Assembly: GCA_029856155.1 (NCBI GenBank)
Contig: JAHQWL010000013.1
Span: forward strand, 1 to 60,955
From: Promethearchaeia archaeon
GTDB taxonomy: Archaea > Asgardarchaeota > Lokiarchaeia > Sigyniarchaeales > SOKP01
Reading direction: 5' to 3'
DNA length: 60,955 nucleotides
The notes below the pieces were generated by a model that did no database searches, was not told where the DNA came from, and saw only the letters and a list, made by a program, of their open reading frames with translations. A program made the translations under genes and the position numbers. Positions within the stretch are counted from its first letter, which is position 1, and each line of letters opens with the position of its first letter. Positions 54,323-60,955 of this stretch are shown in pieces.

Positions 54323-55669
54323 TTACGTATACATTCCTTTTACTTTTTTTTCAATTTGTTTTGCGGAAGTATATAACTTTTCTAATTTATTTTTCCTTAA
54401 TTCTTTTGTTTCGAAAATAAGGTGATTACAATCATATTTTGTAAAATCATTTTCAAAAATATTCATACCAAAGTATTCTCTTTCATCCCATAAACGAGAT
54501 CCAGGGTAAGGTGTTGCGGTAAAATAATTTAGTTCATCATTCTCGTCTAAAGGCAATGATTTTATATAGTCAATCGTTTGAGAAAAACTTTGTTCTGTCT
54601 CCCCAGGTAAACCTAAGACGAAGTATGCTTGAATAGCAATCCCCTGTTTCTTTAGATTTATAATTCCTGTTTTAACCTGCTTGGGATCTTGAAATTTGAA
54701 ATTTCTTTTAAGAACAACTTCATTAGCAGATTCAATACCAGTTGCCACTATTTGACATCCTGCTTTTTTTAACAAACCTGCTTCTTCAGAACTTATTATA
54801 TCTACGCGGAGTTCACAACCCCAAGGGATCGTAATCTTATTTTCAATGAACATCATGCAAAAATCTCTGAAAAAATCTCGATTAATATTGATATTATCAT
54901 AGAAATTGATTTGAGTATAAGTTTGTAAGGATTGTATGTCCCTTATTTCGTCTAAAATTGATCCTATACTTCTTATTCGAGTCTTCTTAAATAATTTTTG
55001 TCTCGAACAAAATGAACATTGATTTGGGCAGCCTCTATTGACAATTACATTTGCTACAGAGTAGTAATAATTTTCCTGAGATAATTTATATCGAGCTGGT
55101 AAAGGTAAATCTTTCAAGTTTATTATATCAGTAGATTTAGTAACAGTAAGTTTTCCTTTTGAATTAATAAAAGCAAGCCCTTTAACTGACTTTAATTGAG
55201 TTTCATAGTTACTTAAGTTTTTACTTTCTAAAATTTGAGTCGTTAATATTTTAACCAATTCCAGAAAAGAAATCTCTGCTTCTCCTATACAAATAAAATC
55301 AATTAAATTTTCAGTTTTTTTGTCATATTCTAGGATTTCTTTATACATAAAAGAAACATGAGGTCCTCCTAATATAACATAGTTTTGTTGTTCAGTTTTT
55401 ACTAATCTTGCGATTTTAAGAGCTAGATGGAAAGTATTGGTGAGGGCCGTAATTCCAAAAATCCTATATCCAACAATTCTTTCATTGATTAGGTTTTCTA
55501 ACTCAGATTCGTTTAAATCTATAAATTGTTCAAGATCTAAGATCTCCACCGGAATATCGTTTAAATCTAAGATTGCTGCTAAATATAATAATCCTAAATT
55601 TGGTTCTCTAAAAAATTGTGTCCTAAACTCTGAAGGTTTAGAAGTACTTGGATTAATTAGCAGAATCAT
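54323..55669 (-). CDS. B12-binding-domain radical SAM protein
   Basis: A 448-residue enzyme. Residues 1-150 are a B12-binding-like Rossmann domain (ILLINPSTSKPSEFRTQFF, LGLLYLAAILDLNDIPVEILD, YVILGGPHVSFMYKEIL) without the DxHxxG His loop, as in base-off binding members. The radical SAM core starts with VNRGCPNQCSFCSRQKLF (CxxxCxxC), followed by INFYDNININRDFF and GCELRVDIISSEEAGLLKKAGC. Such proteins often methylate or rearrange unreactive carbons; the substrate is unknown. The start overlaps the upstream 272-residue gene's end by 17 bp, so the two are translationally coupled. Confidence 0.88.
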   Translation of the reverse strand: MILLINPSTSKPSEFRTQFFREPNLGLLYLAAILDLNDIPVEILDLEQFIDLNESELENLINERIVGYRIFGITALTNTFHLALKIARLVKTEQQNYVILGGPHVSFMYKEILEYDKKTENLIDFICIGEAEISFLELVKILTTQILESKNLSNYETQLKSVKGLAFINSKGKLTVTKSTDIINLKDLPLPARYKLSQENYYYSVANVIVNRGCPNQCSFCSRQKLFKKTRIRSIGSILDEIRDIQSLQTYTQINFYDNININRDFFRDFCMMFIENKITIPWGCELRVDIISSEEAGLLKKAGCQIVATGIESANEVVLKRNFKFQDPKQVKTGIINLKKQGIAIQAYFVLGLPGETEQSFSQTIDYIKSLPLDENDELNYFTATPYPGSRLWDEREYFGMNIFENDFTKYDCNHLIFETKELRKNKLEKLYTSAKQIEKKVKGMYT

Positions 55670-56471
55670 TTTGAGCGCTTGTTTCGGTTTCTTCAGCTAA
55701 TTTCTTTGGAATTTGAAATGCTTTAATTAATTTATTTATAGAACCGGGTTTAGCAAATTTATCCTCATAAATAATTGGTATTTCAATTTTTAGACTAGGA
55801 GAAGTATCTTCTTTATTAACATATAACTCTATTCCTTGAATGTTTCTCTCTTTTATGATTATTCTAGTTGAGTAATTATGGTCTTTAAAGAAAGTAAAAC
55901 CATTGTTTAATCTACCTAATTTGACCTGATTGATTGTCGTTTTTTCTTCTTGTAGAAAGGACTCTGTAATCTCTTCATCAGTAAATATCGTTCCTCCTAT
56001 TATCATGAATCTTCGAATAAGGGTTTCAGGTTGAGGAAACTGATTTATATATTCAAGTGCTGCATTTATTTTTGGACTTGAGATTGAAACATCTGCAACA
56101 TATTTATCTGGAGTTGGTTCTGGAAAGTCTTGTTTTTCAATAGGGGTAACTCTTCCTCCACCAATCGGTTTTTCTAATAATTCTTGAAATTCTCGGTCTT
56201 CTTTTGAATACATATTCAATGGATATACCCTATAAAATAATCTTAGTTGTTTCCTTAACATTCCAGCTAAAATTCCCCCATAGAGTTGGACTTTAAAAGA
56301 GCTATGAGGTCCGTTATAAGTCCAAATTCTCTTAGTGTCATGATCCACTAGTAAATATACTCGTTCTATACTAGTTTCATTTAATATATCTCCTAAATTC
56401 TGTCCTTGAACCACTTCTCTTATTTCCATATAAGGAAATTCATTTAGCTCAATTACTTCAAATATCTGCAT
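55653..56471 (-). CDS. Gelsolin-like N-terminal domain protein, first gene of the radical SAM operon
   Basis: A 272-residue protein with no close family I can name. Residues about 35-90 (ERVYLLVDHDTKRIWTYNG, then SSFKVQLYGGILAGMLRKQL) resemble a gelsolin/ADF-H-type fold: the strand 'V-Y-L-L-x-D', the turn, 'I-W-x-Y-x-G' and a following helix with regularly spaced Ala/Gly. The remainder is a separate alpha/beta region with a linker (PEPTPDKYVADVS) and a polar C terminus rich in Glu, Thr and Asn. It overlaps the radical SAM gene, which argues for a shared but unknown function. Similarity to gelsolin is read by eye and weaker than in the protein at 11369-12376. Confidence 0.45.
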   Translation of the reverse strand: MQIFEVIELNEFPYMEIREVVQGQNLGDILNETSIERVYLLVDHDTKRIWTYNGPHSSFKVQLYGGILAGMLRKQLRLFYRVYPLNMYSKEDREFQELLEKPIGGGRVTPIEKQDFPEPTPDKYVADVSISSPKINAALEYINQFPQPETLIRRFMIIGGTIFTDEEITESFLQEEKTTINQVKLGRLNNGFTFFKDHNYSTRIIIKERNIQGIELYVNKEDTSPSLKIEIPIIYEDKFAKPGSINKLIKAFQIPKKLAEETETSAQNDSAN

Positions 56472-56644
56472 TTAGTAATATCCATTAATTTCTTATATAA
56501 GTTTAATAGGTAATTCATTAAAATAAATTTCATTATCAATATTAAAGAAGAAAATAAATCCAATCAATAAATATCATAAAATTTTTATGAAAATATACAT
56601 TTTAGAAGTTAATTTTGCTTTTTTAAGTTCGATATTGATGCATC

Positions 56645-57043
56645 GTGTCTTCTGAAAAAATAGTATATAAATTGAATATCAGCGGTGGAAATGTTGGGAT
56701 CGGTAAAGGATTAACTAAACAAATCGAGATTGACGAAAAAAAATTCCATTTTGAAGGAATGAAAATTGGGGATATTATCAAGGGTGGTCTCATAGGATTT
56801 CCGAACTATGAATTCCAAATTACAGGTGGAAGCGATTCGAGTGGTTTTCCAATGAGAAAGGATGTCCACGGACCTGTAAAAAAAAGAATTCTTGTTTCTA
56901 AAAGAGGAACTGGATACAAACCCATAAGAAAAGGAGAAAAAAAAAAGAGAACTATTCGAGGTAATGAAATTACGTATAATATGACTTTAATTAATATGAA
57001 GATTGTTAAATACGGGGAAGCTGAACTTTTTAAAAAGGAGTAA
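56645..57043 (+). CDS. Ribosomal protein eS6
   Basis: A 132-residue small-subunit ribosomal protein. The motifs of archaeal eS6 are clear: NISGGNVGIGKGLTKQIEI near the start, FEGMKIGDIIKGGLIGFPNYEFQITGGSDSSGFPMRKDV, then KRILVSKRGTGYKPIRKGEKKKRTIRGNEI. The last 25 residues complete the expected archaeal length. The start is GTG. It is followed closely by eL24, as often in archaea. Confidence 0.96.
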   Translation: MSSEKIVYKLNISGGNVGIGKGLTKQIEIDEKKFHFEGMKIGDIIKGGLIGFPNYEFQITGGSDSSGFPMRKDVHGPVKKRILVSKRGTGYKPIRKGEKKKRTIRGNEITYNMTLINMKIVKYGEAELFKKE

Positions 57044-57073
57044 AATTGAATATTTATAAAGAGATGATTAAGC

Positions 57074-57256
57074 ATAGTTAAAGTCAAAAAATGCTCATTT
57101 TGTGGGTATGATATTGCTATCGGAAGAGGAATTATGTTCGTAAAAAGAGACGGCACAGTTTTAAACTTTTGCACCAATAAATGCAGGAAAGCTATGATTG
57201 ATTACAGAAAAAAAGCGAGAAAAACAAGATGGACCTCCTATTATGGGAAGCAATAA
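57074..57256 (+). CDS. Ribosomal protein eL24, start codon irregular
   Basis: A 60-residue large-subunit protein: VKVKKCSFCGYDIAIGRG, MFVKRDGTVLNFCTNKCRKAM and the final RKTRWTSYYGKQ. The zinc site (CSFC ... CTNKC) is complete. In this frame the only codons between an upstream TGA and GTT-AAA are TTA, AGC and ATA, so canonical initiation is impossible; ATA at 57074 sits where ATG normally is. Alternatively, a single extra base near 57069 hides a start at ATG 57064 (reading MISIVKVKKC) or at the TTG 57047, which has AAAGGAG upstream. Being a ribosomal protein, it is presumably functional. Confidence 0.85.
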   Translation: MVKVKKCSFCGYDIAIGRGIMFVKRDGTVLNFCTNKCRKAMIDYRKKARKTRWTSYYGKQ

Positions 57257-57305
57257 TTAGATTTATAAAAACTTATTATTTAAAAGATTTGAAAAAAACT
57301 TAATT

Positions 57306-57359
57306 ATTGTAAACGTGGAAATTTAAGTAACTCATCAATTAAGTTCACATGACTTACGC
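57306..57359. repeat. 54-bp direct repeat, copy 1
   Basis: It matches 57456-57509 at 45 of 54 positions. Shared cores are GGAAATTT, AACTCATC and CACATGACTTACGC. On the opposite strand the unit contains TTGATGAG. Confidence 0.8.
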
Positions 57360-57455
57360 GATTTAATTGAATAATTATTTTAATCTCCCGAAAAAGGATT
57401 TACTCCTTAGAATTATAAAGTGATAAATGTGAATTCTCTATTATTAATTGAGATC

Positions 57456-57509
57456 ATTGTAATCTAGGAAATTTGAGCAACTCATCTATTAGATCCACAT
57501 GACTTACGC
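57456..57509. repeat. 54-bp direct repeat, copy 2
   Basis: It lies 20 bp past the Rpo10 stop, in the direction of that gene's transcription, and its last bases join the hairpin TACGCTT...AAGCGTA. Confidence 0.8.
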
Positions 57510-57528
57510 TTAGAAAGCGTAGAGCTTA

Positions 57529-57735
57529 CTAATTTACAATCATGCGTTTGCAACAGAAACGCTCAATCCCTAATTCCTTAAATGCTTTTTCTGAAGGTTC
57601 TCCTTTTTCTAAGAGCTCTAAATACGGCTTATATACATGGGCAATTAATTTCCCGCAACTAAAACAGCGGATCGGTATAATAATGGCTGATCTCCTCCAT
57701 TCAGTTAAATAATTTTTTATATTAGATGTTTCCAT
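57529..57735 (-). CDS. rpo10: DNA-directed RNA polymerase subunit Rpo10 (RpoN/Rpb10)
   Basis: A 68-residue zinc-binding polymerase subunit. SAIIIPIRCFSCGKLIAHVYKPYLEL and ELGIERFCCKRMIVN match the family's 'P-(I/V)-R-C-F-(T/S)-C-G-K-(V/L)-I' start and the 'L-G-(I/V)-x-R-(Y/F)-C-C-(R/K)-R-M' end; these four Cys bind zinc. The usual protein begins just before IIP(V/I)RC. Here the first available ATG gives a 17-residue N-terminal extension (METSNIKNYLTEWRRSA), which is unusual. It is leftward and convergent with eL24. Confidence 0.93.
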   Translation of the reverse strand: METSNIKNYLTEWRRSAIIIPIRCFSCGKLIAHVYKPYLELLEKGEPSEKAFKELGIERFCCKRMIVN

Positions 57736-57825
57736 TAATTAAATTTAAATAATCTTAAAAATATATTAAATCTAAAGTACTTAGTGATTCTTTAAAAATA
57801 AGTTTTTCTATTTAGCTTCTTTTAA

Positions 57826-58671
57826 TTAAACTACAGTTATGATTTGATATTTTTGAAGAAAGTTTGGAATTTCGAAGATAAAATTATTTCTTAAGTATAA
57901 TTTCTTTAAGGATTTTAATTCAATAATGAAGGATGGGAGGGCTTTAAAAAAATTCTTTTCAAGTGATAAAACTTCAAGTGATTCTAAATGGATCAAATTA
58001 GTTGGTAGAGTTTTTAATTGATTACGATTTAAATAAAGCCTTTTAAGAGATCTGAGATCTCCTATTCGAGGAGGAATTTTACTTAATTTGTTATTCTCAA
58101 AGCTAAAAGTCTCAAGTAATTTCAGATCAAAGACTGGAGTAGGAATTTCAGTTAAATTACAACTATCCAAATTAATATGTTTTATTGAATAAATCCGTCC
58201 AGAATCAATATAATCCCAAAACTGGTCAATACCAATTACTCCTTCGGTAAAATCTTCATCATTAGCATTTTTAAGACGCACTAAATGCAAAATTACACCA
58301 GGTTTATGAGCTCGAATTTTATTCTGTAAATCTTTAAGGTAAAACTTTCGCTCACGAATAAATTTTTCTTCCCATAAACCTTTCTCATGTCCCCAGTTTG
58401 CAGCGTCAATTATTTTGGTTCTTAAATCATCAGGAAGGAAGGACCCAGTTAATAATACAAAATAACCAAGAACAAGGTAAACTTTTCTTCTTGAAGACCT
58501 ATTCTCAACAATTTCCATAATTTTATCAAAATTATCTTCAAAAATTCTTCTTGTTAGAATTCTATCATCTTTATAATAATCTTTTAGGTTTAATCCACAT
58601 ACTTTAATAAAAATGGATGTAAGATCAGATTCTTCATCTCCTTCCATAATTTCAGCTGTTAATTTTGCCAT
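57826..58671 (-). CDS. Leucine-rich repeat protein
   Basis: A 281-residue protein. Residues about 1-150 are helical and include a KVYLVLGYFVLLTGSFLPDDLRTKII segment with alternating hydrophobic residues. Residues about 165-275 contain about five leucine-rich repeats of 23 residues with the consensus L-x-x-L-x-L-x-x-N-x-(L/F)-x-x-(I/L)-P, for example LKRLYLNRNQLKTLPTNL and LEVLSLEKNFFKALPSFI. The short repeats suit a protein-binding surface, and LRR proteins are numerous in Asgard archaea. The partner is unknown. It is leftward and monocistronic. Confidence 0.85.
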   Translation of the reverse strand: MAKLTAEIMEGDEESDLTSIFIKVCGLNLKDYYKDDRILTRRIFEDNFDKIMEIVENRSSRRKVYLVLGYFVLLTGSFLPDDLRTKIIDAANWGHEKGLWEEKFIRERKFYLKDLQNKIRAHKPGVILHLVRLKNANDEDFTEGVIGIDQFWDYIDSGRIYSIKHINLDSCNLTEIPTPVFDLKLLETFSFENNKLSKIPPRIGDLRSLKRLYLNRNQLKTLPTNLIHLESLEVLSLEKNFFKALPSFIIELKSLKKLYLRNNFIFEIPNFLQKYQIITVV

Positions 58672-58746
58672 AAATTGGATAATAAATTAATTTGAATTTT
58701 TTTAATATGAAAGTAAAAAAATTGGTATTTAAATAATATTATTTTA

Positions 58747-60955
58747 TTAAAATCTTATAGTCCCAAAATATCCAGATTGATAAAATAGTTTGGCTTCTTC
58801 AAAATTCATTCCATCAAAAAGTTCTTTTATAACTAAATTGATTTTATTTGTTATTTTATATGTTTTTATAGTACTAGGGGAATAACCAAGGTCTAATAAT
58901 AACTCTTCGGCATTATCACAGAAAATTATACGTTTCCTAGCACGTGGTTTATCGAAAAATTCTAGTTTTGCACTTCTTATACCACTCATCTCTTTTTCTA
59001 AAAATATCTCGATTGTGTATTGAGGTAACTTTAACTGATCTGCAATTTGTATTGTAGTAGTAAATCCTTTAGAAATTAGGGACCGGATTAGTTTAATTAA
59101 ATAAACTTTCTGATGATTACATAAAAACGTCCAGACTTTTCTATCATTCATCCCAACTAACTTTAAAGCAATTTGAGAGGGAGTTTGGAGACCACTTTCT
59201 ATTAAAGTATCAATGATCTCACCTAAATATTCTTTTTGGATAAGATCAAAGCTTTTTCCTTCAAAACAGTCTTTTAAAATACTATAGACTTGAGAACGTG
59301 AAATATATCCATCATCTGTGAATGGACTTGGGAAAAACCCCCTAAGCTCCTCTTGCGAATATCCTTGTTTAATATATTTTAATAGTTCAGGTTTTAAAAA
59401 TTTTCTTCTAACTGCATACCAATTTCCATTAGTTTCAGGCCAGAATTCCTTTATTCTATTAAAAATTGTCTTTCTATCCACTCTAAAATATTCAGATATT
59501 TGTCTTTGAGTAAAACCTGTTTTAATTAACATTCTGAGAGCACCAGCATCGATATTCTTCTTAGCGTGGCCCTTATGGCCTCCTATTGTTCCTGATCGTA
59601 TATTATAGCCTATAGAAGGATTCTTTGAATCGGTTAAATCAATATACCAATCTTCTAGAGCTTCAATATATCTACAATCACGATCAAAATTAGTTGTAGT
59701 AAAGACAATTTCATACACTTTGATGGTAAAGACATCTAAAATGGCAGTTCTGCCAACATCACCTCCACCAGCAACGGTATAAATATCATGCATATCATTA
59801 TATATTGATCCATCTCGTTTATCGTATGTCTCAGAGATTTTAATATAATCATAAATACGATCAGATATTGGAACTAAACCAGTATAGTATTCAAGACGTT
59901 GTTCAGTCCTACCCCACATTATTTTGCCATTTTGAGTATTAGTCCACAAATATATTATACCAAATACTCCCCGACCTTCATCCCAAGTAGCATCGATCCA
60001 TTCTTTTGTCTTAGATACTTGCCTAATGAATCTTTCTTCAACATCTGGAATTATGATCCTTTTTTGAATAGGATCAAATTTTACGCCTTTAGGTCCCGTA
60101 TACATCGGGATCGTCGTCTGTAAAGTAAGCTTCTCTTCTATTTTATCTGCTATTACTTCTTTCTGATTCTTTCGGTTTTCAATTAAATCTTTTTGAATAT
60201 TCTCATCGATAAACCCATACGTCGTTCCATGTCGAGTAACGGGATGGTTGATTAAATTATTGATTGTATTAACCGACCCAATAGACTTTACTTCACTCCC
60301 CACCCAAGGAGTATTTTTAGGACTAACCAAAAGGAATTCCTTCTGTGTATTGGAAAGTACACTAATACCTTCTTCTGACTTAATTCGCTCAATTTGATTA
60401 CTCAACGAATTTTGATGGCGATTAGACATTTCGAAAACAGGCTTCACAGACCTCTCACGATCCTTTTTCAGAACTAATTCAAATAACTCTTTGACGGTAG
60501 GAAGTTCTGTTCCCCCAATGATCATAACATTTCCTAAAATTGAAGCTGTAGTTGTACCAAAGAAACCACCGGATAGTGCTCCAGCAAATAATAAAATAGT
60601 AGATATAACAGTTTCTACAATTTCTCTTCTTGAACTTTCATGAGTTCTTTGTAATCGAAAATTCTCTTCTGCTTCTTGAAGATTTAATATCGAATCTTGC
60701 TGAGTTAGTTGAAGAGTTTGAGAAATTTGATTTTGAGCTTGTGTATTGATTAAATTTAAACCTTGACCAAGGATCTGAGTTACTTGACTTACACCAGATT
60801 CTCTCGCGCTCTCCCAGAAACTGCTCCATAAAATTTGTTCCCATGCATCTCCACCAGCTTTTCGAACTTCATTTGAAACATAGGCTTCAATCCAGGGATC
60901 TATATACAATTCCTCCATTGTCTCTGAAAATACTGCAGTGGAGACTCTAAATAAG
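58747..60955 (-). CDS. Large protein with hydrophobic segment, GIY-YIG-like domain and several HTH domains; runs off right edge
   Basis: At least 723 residues from ATG at 60918, but the frame stays open to the window edge (LFRVSTAVFSET before that ATG), so the true start may lie outside. Residues about 100-140 hold a hydrophobic, Gly-rich segment (STILLFAGALSGGFFG). Near 318-345, GIIYLWTNTQNGKIMWGRTEQRL resembles the GIY-YIG nuclease core, with the 'YIG' altered to 'MWG' and the arginine kept. Near 418-450, YIEALEDWYIDL and PSIGYNIRSGTIGGHKGH match the catalytic Glu and C-terminal loop. At least three helix-turn-helix units follow, such as FTQRQISEYFRVDRKTIFNRI. This resembles mobile-element endonucleases. 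The hydrophobic N-terminal part is unexpected. Confidence 0.55.
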   Translation of the reverse strand, partial: LFRVSTAVFSETMEELYIDPWIEAYVSNEVRKAGGDAWEQILWSSFWESARESGVSQVTQILGQGLNLINTQAQNQISQTLQLTQQDSILNLQEAEENFRLQRTHESSRREIVETVISTILLFAGALSGGFFGTTTASILGNVMIIGGTELPTVKELFELVLKKDRERSVKPVFEMSNRHQNSLSNQIERIKSEEGISVLSNTQKEFLLVSPKNTPWVGSEVKSIGSVNTINNLINHPVTRHGTTYGFIDENIQKDLIENRKNQKEVIADKIEEKLTLQTTIPMYTGPKGVKFDPIQKRIIIPDVEERFIRQVSKTKEWIDATWDEGRGVFGIIYLWTNTQNGKIMWGRTEQRLEYYTGLVPISDRIYDYIKISETYDKRDGSIYNDMHDIYTVAGGGDVGRTAILDVFTIKVYEIVFTTTNFDRDCRYIEALEDWYIDLTDSKNPSIGYNIRSGTIGGHKGHAKKNIDAGALRMLIKTGFTQRQISEYFRVDRKTIFNRIKEFWPETNGNWYAVRRKFLKPELLKYIKQGYSQEELRGFFPSPFTDDGYISRSQVYSILKDCFEGKSFDLIQKEYLGEIIDTLIESGLQTPSQIALKLVGMNDRKVWTFLCNHQKVYLIKLIRSLISKGFTTTIQIADQLKLPQYTIEIFLEKEMSGIRSAKLEFFDKPRARKRIIFCDNAEELLLDLGYSPSTIKTYKITNKINLVIKELFDGMNFEEAKLFYQSGYFGTIRF

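Larger units (their letters stand above)
57257..57528. other. Gap between eL24 and Rpo10 holding a 54-bp direct repeat
   Basis: The gap lies between convergent genes. It contains two related 54-bp units exactly 150 bp apart (described separately) and a short hairpin, TACGCTT...AAGCGTA, just past the Rpo10 stop that could act in termination. No reading frame is credible. Confidence 0.6.

Noticed and set aside
57306..57509. C/D box small RNA
   Set aside because: A GATGAG box is present on one strand but no CTGA box at the right distance was found in both copies, so only a repeat is reported.
1..60955. CRISPR array
   Set aside because: No regularly spaced short repeats with unique spacers were seen. 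The only multi-copy repeats are the two-copy pairs reported.
1..60955. tRNA or rRNA genes
   Set aside because: No GC-rich clover-leaf-sized segment with a GTTCNANNC loop and matching acceptor stem was found by reading. A tRNAscan-SE run would be decisive.

Overview
This window looks like a chromosome segment of an Asgard archaeon, most likely from the Lokiarchaeia. The DNA is very AT-rich and carries archaeal information-processing genes: a histone, TFB, Rpo10, eS6, eL24, an archaeal-type prolyl-tRNA synthetase, deoxyhypusine synthase and a proteasome beta-type subunit. Alongside them are eukaryote-like modules typical of Asgards: a two-domain gelsolin protein with a zinc ribbon, a second gelsolin-like protein, a longin-like protein, a RING-H2-like protein at the end of a long helical body, leucine-rich repeats and TPR repeats. 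I identified families by reading motifs, with no database search, so the lineage is an inference. Many genes start with TTG.

Layout. 0-5 kb: end of a xylulokinase-like gene, a carotenoid-desaturase/GltD fusion, and a histone. 5-12.4 kb: an 800-bp gap with repeated TGATCA motifs, a proteasome beta homologue lacking the nucleophile, the RING protein, a LysE transporter with a tail-anchored partner, an aminotransferase and the gelsolin gene. 12.4-16.3 kb: leftward genes for a coiled-coil protein, GtrA, a zinc-ribbon membrane protein, an EMC3/DUF106 protein and a radical SAM enzyme. 16.4-20.1 kb: an asymmetric ABC exporter pair flanked by a 52-bp direct duplication. 20.5-25.2 kb: a zinc-ribbon protein, a GlpA-like/FAD/DUF1667 operon, a tail-anchored protein and a longin-like protein. 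25.4-28.4 kb: a lactate/glycolate dehydrogenase and LarA operon. 28.8-30.7 kb: TFB and an unknown protein. 30.7-36.8 kb: broken genes (UroD-like, a transporter stub, enoyl-CoA hydratase) among ProS, MBL and very small genes. 36.9-43.4 kb: PLP lyase, deoxyhypusine synthase diverging from arginine decarboxylase, GH57, M24 and nitroreductase genes. 43.5-49.6 kb: membrane proteins with winged helices and a TrmB-like coiled-coil protein. 49.7-54.3 kb: U32, Fae-Hps, TPR and ATL genes, several with apparent lesions. 54.3-60.9 kb: a B12/radical SAM operon, eS6-eL24, Rpo10, an LRR protein and a GIY-YIG-like protein that runs off the right edge.

Working together. Arginine decarboxylase gives agmatine, a precursor of the spermidine used by deoxyhypusine synthase, its divergent neighbour. 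Fae-Hps links formaldehyde to hexulose phosphate, an archaeal route to or from pentoses. The dehydrogenase/LarA pair and the GlpA-like operon point to oxidation of lactate-type and glycerol-3-phosphate-type substrates. The gelsolin, longin and RING proteins belong to the cytoskeletal and membrane repertoire that sets Asgards apart.

A recurring theme is genes broken by one event. There are single-base frameshifts, mostly in short homopolymers (UroD-like twice, U32, ATL, eL24), and in-frame TAA codons (enoyl-CoA hydratase, TPR). They may be real decay, unusual decoding or assembly errors, and raw reads would settle this.
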